Assembly: GCA_021793335.1 (NCBI GenBank)
Contig: JAJYSW010000097.1
Location: forward strand, 1 to 11,424
From: Actinomycetes bacterium
GTDB taxonomy: Bacteria > Actinomycetota > Actinomycetes > Mycobacteriales > Micromonosporaceae
Direction of reading: 5' to 3'
Length of the DNA stretch: 11,424 nt
Below are positions 1 through 5,814 of this stretch, piece after piece; position 1 is the stretch's first letter, and the number at the start of each line of letters is the position of its first letter. Made by a program: the position numbers and the translations under genes. The notes under the pieces are model-generated. The model was given only the letters and a program-made list of their open reading frames with translations, was not told the origin of the DNA and ran no database searches.

Positions 1-134
1 TGCGGGAACGTCGAACCGGGAATCGCGGCGAGCGCGAGAATGAGCAGCAGCAGCAGCGCCGTGCGCATGGAGGTGAGCTGATGCCACCAGCGGCGGCCGA
101 AAGAGCGGGCGATCCGCAGAGGAGAACGTCTCAC
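1..134 (-). CDS. resB: ResB-like cytochrome c biogenesis protein, N-terminal fragment (cut by window edge)
   Basis: ResB (Ccs1) is the membrane partner of CcsA in System II cytochrome c maturation and helps deliver haem to reduced apocytochrome outside the membrane. Only the first 44 codons are present; the gene continues past base 1. The start is a GTG at 134-132 that overlaps the ccdA stop as GTGA, with a GGGGAG ribosome binding site 8 nt upstream inside ccdA. The fragment shows a basic amphipathic start, the sequence WWHQLTSMRTALLLLLL and then a first membrane helix ending in AAIPGSTFP, which is the usual beginning of ResB proteins (helix followed by a Pro-Gly turn). The position directly after ccdA matches the M. 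tuberculosis order. An ATG at 68-66 is an alternative start but would remove the conserved segment before the helix. Identification rests on this short stretch plus gene order. Confidence 0.82.
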   Translation of the reverse strand, partial: MRRSPLRIARSFGRRWWHQLTSMRTALLLLLILALAAIPGSTFP

Positions 135-871
135 AGCCAGATCTCCCCTGCTCCGACAGTGGCGCGCAGCCAGTTCATGAACTCGGTCCAGGCGCCGGTG
201 GCGAGCATGAGACCGACGGCGACGAGCATGGCCCCGCCGGCGATCGCGATGGCCCGGCCGTGCCGCCGCATGAAGTCCAAGGCCCCCGCGAGACGGTGCA
301 TGCCGACGGCGAAGAGCACGAACGGCAGCCCGATCCCGAGACAGTAGGCGATCATGAGGCCCACGCCGCGGGCCGTGCCCTCCTGGATGAAGGCGAGACT
401 CGTGATCGCGGCGAGCACCGGCGAGGAACAGGGAATCCACGAGAGCGCGAAGACCGCGCCGAACAGGGGCGCTCCGGCCAGGCCGATGGCGGGCCGCCAA
501 CGCGGCGTGAAGCCCCGCTTCGAAGGGATGAGACCGATGAACATGAGGCCCATGGCGATCATGAAGATCCCCACGACGGTCTCCAGGACGGAGCTGTTGG
601 TCAGCAGGGCCCGCCCGACGCTCTGGAGGGCGAAGACGGTGGCCGTGTAGACGGCGGTGAACCCGGCGACGAACAGGAGCGAACCGGTCAGGACGCGGCC
701 GCGGCCGCCGCCCTCGGCGAGATCCTGGCCGGACATGCCGGTCACATAGGAGACGTAGCCGGGCATGAGCGGCAGCGTGCACGGGGACGCGAAGGAGACC
801 AGGCCTGCCAGCGCGGCGATGCCGAAGGCCAGGAGGAACGGGCCGGAGGCGGCGGTCTCGGCGGCGGTCAT
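131..871 (-). CDS. ccdA: CcdA-type thiol-disulfide reductant transporter (cytochrome c biogenesis)
   Basis: CcdA is a polytopic membrane protein that passes electrons from cytoplasmic thioredoxin to extracytoplasmic thioredoxin-like proteins, keeping apocytochrome cysteines reduced for haem attachment. The 246-residue product has about six hydrophobic helices (near residues 13-31, 61-82, 95-115, 128-147, 169-190 and 207-228). The two redox cysteines lie in family motifs: Cys31 in SPCTLPLMPGY and Cys148 in WIPCSSP. The length is normal for the short CcdA family, as opposed to the larger DsbD. The ATG at 871-869 overlaps the thioredoxin gene's stop as ATGA, indicating translational coupling; only a weak CCGGG precedes it. 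The same frame is open upstream to 1195, but that extension is Arg-rich sequence lying within the thioredoxin gene, so it is not used. resB follows with a 4-bp overlap. Confidence 0.93.
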   Translation of the reverse strand: MTAAETAASGPFLLAFGIAALAGLVSFASPCTLPLMPGYVSYVTGMSGQDLAEGGGRGRVLTGSLLFVAGFTAVYTATVFALQSVGRALLTNSSVLETVVGIFMIAMGLMFIGLIPSKRGFTPRWRPAIGLAGAPLFGAVFALSWIPCSSPVLAAITSLAFIQEGTARGVGLMIAYCLGIGLPFVLFAVGMHRLAGALDFMRRHGRAIAIAGGAMLVAVGLMLATGAWTEFMNWLRATVGAGEIWL

Positions 872-1482
872 CGCAGTACCCGGTTGACGTCGGCTATGAG
901 GGTCTGGGCGTCTTTGAACGCTTCGCGCCAGACGCTGAAGATGCGGTTCTCGCCGTCGATGACGAACGTGGCGGGGATGGTCGTCGGAGAGATGTCGTAA
1001 TCGATGAAATCGAGGGCGATCCGGCCGCCGGCGTCGTTGAAAGAGGGGTAGGTGATGCCGTAGCGCTGATCGAAGGCGAGAGCGGCATCGACGGTGTCGC
1101 GGATGTTGACGCCGACGAACACGACGTTCTCCTCCGCGAAGTGATCGGCGGCCTCGACGAGGTATTCGGCTTCGGCGCGGCAGGTCGCGCACCACGAGCC
1201 CCAGAAGTTCATGACGATGACCGATCCGGCCCAGTCGGCGGTGTCGAGCGGTGCGCCTTCGAGGCTCTCACCGGTCACATGGGGCGCTTCGGGGCGGTCC
1301 TCGGGATCGTCCCAGCGGTAGTTGGAGCCGTCGCCGGAGACGAAGCGGTCCCGGTTGATCTGGTTGGCCCGGTTGGTGTCCTCGCCGTCCGAGCACGCGG
1401 CGAGACCGAGCAGCGGCACCGCCGCGAGCAGTGCGCGTCGCGGCAGACCCGTGCGAAGGTGCGTCCGTGGCCCACCGGGCAT
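868..1482 (-). CDS. resA: TlpA/ResA-family thioredoxin lipoprotein for cytochrome c maturation
   Basis: This is predicted to be the extracytoplasmic thiol reductase that takes electrons from CcdA and reduces the CXXCH cysteines of apocytochrome c. The 204-residue product begins with a basic stretch and hydrophobic core ending in the lipobox LAAC (residues 27-30), so Cys30 should be lipidated and the protein anchored on the outer face of the membrane. A TlpA/AhpC-type thioredoxin fold follows, with the active site WCATC (Cys98 and Cys101) and the cis-proline motif TIP (Pro170). The start is supported by AAGGGAG 7 nt upstream, within the end of the phosphatase gene (gap 2 bp). The 3' end overlaps ccdA as ATGA. 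The lipobox and ccdA neighbour favour a ResA/CcsX role over a cytoplasmic thioredoxin; the exact substrate is inferred. The frame is open further upstream, but that part lies over the phosphatase gene. Confidence 0.92.
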   Translation of the reverse strand: MPGGPRTHLRTGLPRRALLAAVPLLGLAACSDGEDTNRANQINRDRFVSGDGSNYRWDDPEDRPEAPHVTGESLEGAPLDTADWAGSVIVMNFWGSWCATCRAEAEYLVEAADHFAEENVVFVGVNIRDTVDAALAFDQRYGITYPSFNDAGGRIALDFIDYDISPTTIPATFVIDGENRIFSVWREAFKDAQTLIADVNRVLR

Positions 1483-1484
1483 GT

Positions 1485-2138
1485 TCAGGCTCCCTTGGCC
1501 CGTCGTGCCGTCTCCGATTTGAGCAGGAGGTGAGCGGCCGGTTCGGAGTAGTCGATGCGCACGATCTCCGAGCCCTCGTAGACGAAGCTGGTGAGGGACG
1601 CCAAGGAGCATTCGCGGTTGCGCGGGTCGTGCCAGAGGCGTTTGCGTTCGGCGAAGCGGCGGACGGTCCAGATCGGCAACTGGTGGCTGACCAGGACGGC
1701 CTCTCCGCCTTCGGCGGTGGCGCGGGCGGCCTCGACGGCGCGCATCATGCGCCTGGCGATGTCGATATAAGGCTCGCCCCAGGAGGGTTTGAAAGGATCG
1801 CGCAGCCGCCACCAGTACTTGGGTTGCCCCAGGGCGCCGTCGCCGACGCCCACCCGTTTGCCCTCGAAGGAGTTCCCGGCCTCGATGATGTCGTCATAGG
1901 TGACGGTGTCGATCCGGTGGGAGGCCGCGATCGGCTCGGCGGTCTCCTGGGCGCGTTGGAGCGGCGAGGCGCCCACATGGACGATGTCGCGCCCGGCCAG
2001 GTCCTCGGCGGCGGCCAAGGCCATCTCGTGCCCGAGGTCGGACAGCCCGAAACCGGGAATCCGGCCGTACAGGATGCCGTCCGGATTGTGAACTTCGCCG
2101 TGCCGGAGCAGGTGAACGATGGTCTTCGAGCCGCTCAT
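1485..2138 (-). CDS. Histidine phosphatase family protein (phosphoglycerate mutase-like)
   Basis: A 217-residue member of the histidine phosphatase superfamily, which uses a phospho-histidine intermediate. The catalytic loop is LRHGE at residues 11-15 with nucleophile His13; the second catalytic histidine is His152 in VLVSHQLP, and Glu86 (IIEAG) sits where the family's general acid is expected. The fold looks complete and soluble. The substrate cannot be read from sequence: it may act on a phosphorylated metabolite rather than being a true glycolytic mutase. It lies between hemL and the thioredoxin gene, the same place as Rv0525 in M. tuberculosis, whose function in haem or cytochrome biogenesis is unclear. 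The ATG at 2138-2136 overlaps the hemL stop as ATGA and has no ribosome binding site of its own, so translation probably depends on hemL. A 32-residue upstream extension in frame was rejected because it lies inside hemL and is Arg-rich. Confidence 0.9.
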   Translation of the reverse strand: MSGSKTIVHLLRHGEVHNPDGILYGRIPGFGLSDLGHEMALAAAEDLAGRDIVHVGASPLQRAQETAEPIAASHRIDTVTYDDIIEAGNSFEGKRVGVGDGALGQPKYWWRLRDPFKPSWGEPYIDIARRMMRAVEAARATAEGGEAVLVSHQLPIWTVRRFAERKRLWHDPRNRECSLASLTSFVYEGSEIVRIDYSEPAAHLLLKSETARRAKGA

Positions 2139-3439
2139 GAGCGCACCATAGCGGCCGCTTCGGCGGCCCGTGGCAGGGCCTGTTCGATGTGTGACAGGGC
2201 TTCCTCGTCGATCGCGGTGGAGACGAACCAGCATTCGTAGGCACTCGGCGGCAGGTAGACGCCGTTTTCGAGCATGGCGTGGAAGAACGCGCCGTAGGCG
2301 TCGAGATCCTGACGGGAGGCGTCCTCGAAGTTCCGCACGGGCCCTTCGGTGAAGAAAATGCTGAACAGGTTCGCCGGGGCGGAGACGTAGTGCGGGACGC
2401 CGGCCTTGGTGAGCGCCTCCCCGGCCATGGTCCGGATGGTCTCGGCCGTCGCATCGAGCGTGCGGTAGACCGCGTCGTCGCAGGCGCGGAGCGTGGCGAG
2501 CCCGGCGGCGACGGCCAGCGGGTTCCCCGAGAGGGTCCCGGCCTGGTAGACGGGCCCGGCGGGGCTGATGCGGTCCATCAGATCGGCTCGGCCGCCGAAC
2601 GCGGCGGCGGGCAGGCCCCCGCCCATGACCTTGCCGTAGGTGTAGAGATCGGCGGGGGCGGCCAGGCCGCCGGGGCCGACACGGAAACCGGTCATGACCT
2701 CGTCGGAGATCAAGAGCGCGCCACCTGCGTGGGCGATCTCGTAGAGCCGTTCGTTGAAGCCGTCCAGGGGCGCGATGGCCCCCATGTTGCCGGGGACGGC
2801 CTCGGTGATGATCGCCGCGATGCGGCCCGGGTGGGCGGCGAAGGCGGCTTCGACGGCCGCGGCGTCGTTATAGGGCACGACGATCGTGTCGGCAGCGGCG
2901 GAGGCGGGGACGCCGGGCGAATCCGGGTGGCCGAGCGTGGCGACACCCGATCCGGCCGCGGCGAGGAAGTAATCGGCGTGGCCGTGGTAGCAGCCGGCGA
3001 ATTTGATGATCATGTCGCGGCCGGTGGCGGCCCGGGCGAGACGGACGGCGCTCATGGTGGCCTCGGTGCCCGAGGAGACGAGGCGGACCTTCTCGCACGG
3101 GGTGCGGGAGACGATCTGTTCGGCCAGTTCGATCTCGCCGAGGGTCGGCGCGCCATAAGAGGTGCCCTGCGAGGCGGCTCGGGCGAGCGCCTCCACGACA
3201 TCGGGGTGGGCGTGCCCGAGGATGAGCGGCCCCCAGGAGCCGACGAGGTCGATATAGGTGTTGCCGTCGACGTCCCGCATGCGCGCGCCGCGGGCGTCGG
3301 CTATGTACACCGGGTCGCCGCCGACGCCTTTGAAGGCGCGGACCGGCGAGTTCACGCCGCCGGGGGTCACTTTGGCGGCGCGTTCGGCATAGGCGGTCGA
3401 GGTGCTGGTGTCGAACGGTGGTCGCTTCGCGTCGGTCAC
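2135..3439 (-). CDS. hemL: Glutamate-1-semialdehyde 2,1-aminomutase
   Basis: HemL converts glutamate-1-semialdehyde to 5-aminolevulinate, the last step of the C5 route into haem and other tetrapyrroles, using pyridoxal or pyridoxamine phosphate in the cytoplasm. The 434-residue product has the normal length. It carries the family N-terminus TPGGVNSPVRAFKGVGG (about 25-41), the cofactor-phosphate region SSGTEA (122-127), the Asp of SDEVMTGFR (245-253) that contacts the pyridine nitrogen, and the Schiff-base Lys270 in YGKVMGGGLPAAAFGG. The start is a GTG with AGAGG about 8 nt upstream. It is the first gene of a coupled chain with the phosphatase, thioredoxin, ccdA and resB, which ties haem precursor supply to cytochrome c maturation. 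A perfect inverted repeat separates it from the cyclase gene upstream; I see no clear -10/-35 pair in that gap. Confidence 0.97.
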   Translation of the reverse strand: MTDAKRPPFDTSTSTAYAERAAKVTPGGVNSPVRAFKGVGGDPVYIADARGARMRDVDGNTYIDLVGSWGPLILGHAHPDVVEALARAASQGTSYGAPTLGEIELAEQIVSRTPCEKVRLVSSGTEATMSAVRLARAATGRDMIIKFAGCYHGHADYFLAAAGSGVATLGHPDSPGVPASAAADTIVVPYNDAAAVEAAFAAHPGRIAAIITEAVPGNMGAIAPLDGFNERLYEIAHAGGALLISDEVMTGFRVGPGGLAAPADLYTYGKVMGGGLPAAAFGGRADLMDRISPAGPVYQAGTLSGNPLAVAAGLATLRACDDAVYRTLDATAETIRTMAGEALTKAGVPHYVSAPANLFSIFFTEGPVRNFEDASRQDLDAYGAFFHAMLENGVYLPPSAYECWFVSTAIDEEALSHIEQALPRAAEAAAMVRS

Positions 3440-3479
3440 CGGCTCAGCCTCTCACACCGGCGGTGAGCCGCGTACCGGT

Positions 3480-3537
3480 CCGGCTCCGGCGATGCGCGTG
3501 ACACGTTCCCTCGTGCAGTGGCGGGCGCCGGAGCCGG
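3480..3537 (-). terminator. Perfect 12-bp inverted repeat between cyclase gene and hemL, possible terminator
   Basis: CCGGCTCCGGCG at 3480-3491 is exactly complementary to CGCCGGAGCCGG at 3526-3537, enclosing a 34-nt loop that contains its own 4-bp stem (3502-3505 with 3512-3515). The right arm begins 9 bases past the cyclase stop. There is no T-tract, which is common for actinobacterial terminators. It could end the cyclase transcript, partly attenuate read-through into hemL, or act as RNA structure in the hemL leader. Strand assignment follows the neighbouring genes. Confidence 0.45.
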
Positions 3538-3546
3538 TGCGCGGTT

Positions 3547-5109
3547 TCAACGGGTGCGGACCAGGCCGGTCTCGATCCTGACGGCGTTGACGAGCTTGCG
3601 GGCGAAGCTCGGCGGCATCGGGGCCGGGCCCGCGGCGCGCCCGCACAGCAGCCACCGCAGCGGCGTCGGCACCCGGTACAGGGCCTGTTCCATCGCGGGC
3701 CGTTCGATGACGACCAGGGCGACGTCGACGAGCTCCACGAGGGCCTTCAGGCTGCCGTCGCGCTGCCGGCACAGGTCGAGGACCTCATCGACGGTGGCGC
3801 CGTCGCTGCGGGCGGCCAGTTCCATCAGCACGGCGCGGGCCGGGCCGGAGATCATGGCGACGGCCTCGTCGACGGCGGCCCGGAAACGTCCGCCCGCGTC
3901 GAGGACGGCGACCGGGTCGTCTCGCAGCCGCCGCAGCGCCGTCTTGGGCGAGCCGAACGCGGTGACGTCGGCCAGGGCCCGCAGGGCGGGCACGAAGCCC
4001 TCCACCGCGGCGGCCAGGCCGCGGCAGGCGGCGGGGGTCCATTCGGCTCCGCGGTCTTCACAGAATCCGGCGAGCATCGCGGCGGCCACGTCGATGGGCG
4101 GCAGGTGCATGGCGCGTTTGGCTTCGCCGGGCAGTTCGAGCGGGCGGACGGCGGTGGCCAGGATCGTCACGCCGGGGCATTCGCGAAGCAGCGTCTCGAC
4201 GGTCCGGGCGTGGACGCGGTCGACGTCGTCGAGGACCAGGAGTGCGTCGCGGTGCCTGAGGTGCGCGATGGCGGTCTCGATCGGGCGTCCGAGCGTGTCG
4301 GCGGGCCGCCCGAGGGCCTGGAGCAGGGCCGCGCCGAAATCGTGTCCGGGGCGGCAGTACCAGACGCCGTCGCCGTGGCGGCGGACGCGGCGCCGGGCCC
4401 AGGCCCTGACCAGGGTGGTCTTGCCGCATCCGTCGAGGCCGGTGATGGTGACGAGGCGGTGGCTGTCGAAGGACCGGTCCAGGACGCGGTATTCCTCGGG
4501 CCGGTCCACCGGGGCCTTGATGTCGGCCGGCAGGTTGTGGCGGTGCGGCCGGATCGGCGGCGGAGGGAATTTCCGGGGCAGTTCGGGCGCGCACAGCTGC
4601 ACCAGTTCGGTGGTGCCGGGCAGGCCGCGCAGCTCGAAGTAGCCGAGGCGTTCCAAGGCCCTCGCGCCGAGCCCGGCGGCGACGGCGAGCTGCCCGGAGG
4701 CGAGGATCTGGTCGCCGTGTGCGGCGGCGCAGATCCGCGCGGTGCGGTGGACCTCCGGTGTGGCGTAGCCGCCGGCCGAGGGCCAGGCTTCGCCGGTGTG
4801 GAGTCCCATGCGCACGCGCGGGCGGATCGGCCCGTGGCCGCGTCCGAGATCGGGCCAGCGGGCGCAGCGCAGCGCGGTCTGGATCTCGACGGCGGCCGAG
4901 GCGGCGCGGGCGGCGTCGTCGAAGACGACGAAGAAGGAGTCCCCTTCGGTCTCGATCTCGATGCCGAGGTGGTACCGCAGGACCTCCCGGATGAGCGCGC
5001 GGTGTCGGTGCAGGACGATGCGGTAAGGCTCGGCGCCGAGCCCGGAGGCGAGGCGGGTGGAGCCTTCGATGTCGGTGAACATGAACGTCACATCGCCCGC
5101 GGGGAGCAT
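3547..5109 (-). CDS. Class III nucleotide cyclase domain fused to a STAND/NB-ARC-like NTPase
   Basis: Residues about 5-175 form a class III cyclase homology domain: metal-binding Asp13 in VTFMFTDIEGST, Asp57 in ETEGDSFF, GLHTGE (102-107) and the transition-state Arg125 in VHRTARI. Residues about 200-400 form a P-loop NTPase: Walker A GLDGCGKT (224-231, Lys230), Walker B LLVLDD (290-295), then ILATAVRPLELPGE, matching the usual ILATSREPL region of AfsR/NB-ARC proteins with the Ser-Arg-Glu lost. The rest is helical, with no visible HTH or long TPR tail, so this is a compact form (520 residues) compared with the M. tuberculosis cyclase-ATPase-LuxR proteins. The usual adenine-selecting Lys and Asp are Glu53 and Gly114, and the usual Asn is His121; cyclase activity and product are therefore uncertain. 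I chose the ATG at 5109-5107 because the 33 codons upstream (to a GTG at 5208) lose the G/C third-position bias and homologues start near here; neither start has a good ribosome binding site. Confidence 0.85.
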   Translation of the reverse strand: MLPAGDVTFMFTDIEGSTRLASGLGAEPYRIVLHRHRALIREVLRYHLGIEIETEGDSFFVVFDDAARAASAAVEIQTALRCARWPDLGRGHGPIRPRVRMGLHTGEAWPSAGGYATPEVHRTARICAAAHGDQILASGQLAVAAGLGARALERLGYFELRGLPGTTELVQLCAPELPRKFPPPPIRPHRHNLPADIKAPVDRPEEYRVLDRSFDSHRLVTITGLDGCGKTTLVRAWARRRVRRHGDGVWYCRPGHDFGAALLQALGRPADTLGRPIETAIAHLRHRDALLVLDDVDRVHARTVETLLRECPGVTILATAVRPLELPGEAKRAMHLPPIDVAAAMLAGFCEDRGAEWTPAACRGLAAAVEGFVPALRALADVTAFGSPKTALRRLRDDPVAVLDAGGRFRAAVDEAVAMISGPARAVLMELAARSDGATVDEVLDLCRQRDGSLKALVELVDVALVVIERPAMEQALYRVPTPLRWLLCGRAAGPAPMPPSFARKLVNAVRIETGLVRTR

Positions 5110-5423
5110 GCCGACGGTCGGCGGCGCCGGCCGGTGAATTGACGGATCACCGCCGGTGGGCGGTGCGTAGGCTGTTCTTGTCGCGTGCAATGCCGTAGTC
5201 GTATCCACGTGTCGATCAACTTTCGTTCAGCCCCCGTATGCCGGGCCGTGGCGCGCCTTGCGCGTACACGCAGCCCTGCGGCCTCACAGTGTCTCCCCCA
5301 TCTCAGTCGGTTACCGGATGTGATGGGCATTCAGACCCCGTACGACTGGCTGGGTCGTGCTCGGCGGCGGCTGTGAGACGGTCGTTCGCCCTCGGGTTCG
5401 CTCGTGGCGCCCATGGATCCCAT

Positions 5424-5489
5424 AGGAGAACGATCATGAACGCCACGGGTCGCGGCTTGTGTTGCCTGCAACAGCATTGTTGGCTGTAG
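5424..5489 (+). CDS. Candidate 17-codon leader peptide with strong ribosome binding site
   Basis: The ORF itself is 5436-5489; bases 5424-5428 are an AGGAG ribosome binding site placed 7 nt before the ATG. It would encode MNATGRGLCCLQQHCWL, with Cys at 9, 10 and 15 and Trp at 16, then TAG. Its codons (TTG, TGT, CAA, CAT, TGT) are lower in G/C at third positions than the surrounding genes, which argues against an ordinary protein gene but fits a leader peptide. Clustered Cys codons recall the Cys-responsive attenuator ORFs known in mycobacteria, although the gene downstream is not a sulfur gene. It sits about 325 nt before the transglycosylase start. It may also be a chance ORF; the binding site is the only direct support. 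Confidence 0.35.
   Translation, partial: RRTIMNATGRGLCCLQQHCWL
5469..5482. promoter_or_regulatory. Operator-like palindrome CAACA-N4-TGTTG
   Basis: Two exactly complementary 5-bp arms, CAACA (5469-5473) and TGTTG (5478-5482), are separated by GCAT. It is just upstream of the AT-rich patch and overlaps the end of the small ORF; an adjoining imperfect palindrome, GTTGC-CT-GCAAC, spans 5461-5472. The spacing and shape suit a dimeric HTH regulator, or a small RNA hairpin with a 4-nt loop. No partner regulator is identified. Confidence 0.25.
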
Positions 5490-5680
5490 TACGCCCGCTA
5501 CGTGGCAAAATATGCATAATTGTTCGCGGGCGGTCACGGTCTTTGCGTGCGGATGCTCGGCAGTGCTCAGGGACGGGCGTCGGCCTGCATGCGGATGCGC
5601 GAAAGGGCCGCGGGCGGCCGGGCTTCCCGGGCAAAGGCCCGTCCGGGTTCCGAGGGCGGTTGCCCGTGAGCGGCCGTTCG

Positions 5681-5696
5681 CGGGCGGCGCCGCCCG
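5681..5696. repeat. Perfect 16-bp palindrome CGGGCGGCGCCGCCCG
   Basis: Eight bases on each side are exactly self-complementary. A further short hairpin (GGGC-ATT-GCCC, 5702-5712) follows. Together they could fold in the transglycosylase leader RNA as a terminator or attenuator without a U-tract, or serve as a protein binding site. GC-rich DNA yields such palindromes by chance more readily than balanced DNA, so function is uncertain. Confidence 0.3.
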
Positions 5697-5728
5697 GCGG
5701 CGGGCATTGCCCCGAGACGGGCGGGTAG

Positions 5729-5743
5729 GGAATACTCACGTTC
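5729..5743 (+). repeat. GGAATACTCACGTTC element, first copy
   Basis: This 15-base element recurs nearly unchanged as GGATACTCACTTTC at 5801-5814, just before the transglycosylase start. The copies are 72 bp apart and differ by one deleted A and one G/T change. It is preceded by GGTAG. It could be a repeated binding site or a remnant of a duplicated translation start region. Confidence 0.25.
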
Positions 5744-5794
5744 AGCGTCGGCCCACGGTCCGGGCTCACCGGCCGGCGAGCGTCGCCCAAGACC

Positions 5795-5814
5795 GAGAAA
5801 GGATACTCACTTTC
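5795..5814 (+). promoter_or_regulatory. Ribosome binding site of the transglycosylase gene with second GGATACTCAC element
   Basis: GAGAAAGGA at about 5795-5802 lies 12 nt before the GTG at 5815 and is the feature that fixes this start. The bases 5801-5814 repeat the element at 5729-5743, so whatever recognises that element would overlap the translation initiation region. Confidence 0.5.

Larger units (their letters stand above)
5110..5814. other. 705-bp divergent intergenic region, probable regulatory zone
   Basis: This gap separates the leftward cyclase and rightward transglycosylase genes and should hold both promoters. Open frames crossing it are Arg/Pro/Gly-rich and lack codon bias. Listed separately are a 17-codon ORF, a 14-bp palindrome, a 16-bp GC palindrome and two near-identical elements. 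An AT-rich patch at about 5505-5522 includes TATGCATA (5511-5518), conspicuous in this GC-rich context; CATAAT at 5515-5520 resembles a -10 box but no matching -35 is present. A TAGGCT at 5168-5173 and TTGACG at 5139-5144 are promoter-like but 23 bp apart. A 12-nt direct repeat, GTTCGCGGGCGG, occurs at 5522-5533 and 5676-5687. I find no match to the c-di-AMP (ydaO) riboswitch that precedes many actinobacterial cell-wall hydrolase genes. Confidence 0.6.

Noticed and set aside
2279..3466. Long plus-strand open frame opposite hemL
   Set aside because: It is Gly/Ala/Asp/Arg-rich antisense sequence produced by GC-rich codon bias; hemL on the other strand has full family motifs.
5110..5208. 33-codon extension of the cyclase to GTG 5208
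   Set aside because: Third-position G/C content falls to about half over most of the stretch and related proteins start just before the cyclase motif. Kept only as an alternative start.
5512..5814. N-terminal extension of the transglycosylase from ATG 5512
   Set aside because: No ribosome binding site, Arg/Pro/Gly-rich translation without codon bias, and it would place 101 residues before the signal anchor.
5490..5814. c-di-AMP (ydaO-type) riboswitch before the cell-wall hydrolase
   Set aside because: I looked for the conserved GGGGUGAAUC-like and GGGGACC-like cores that mark this class and did not see them.
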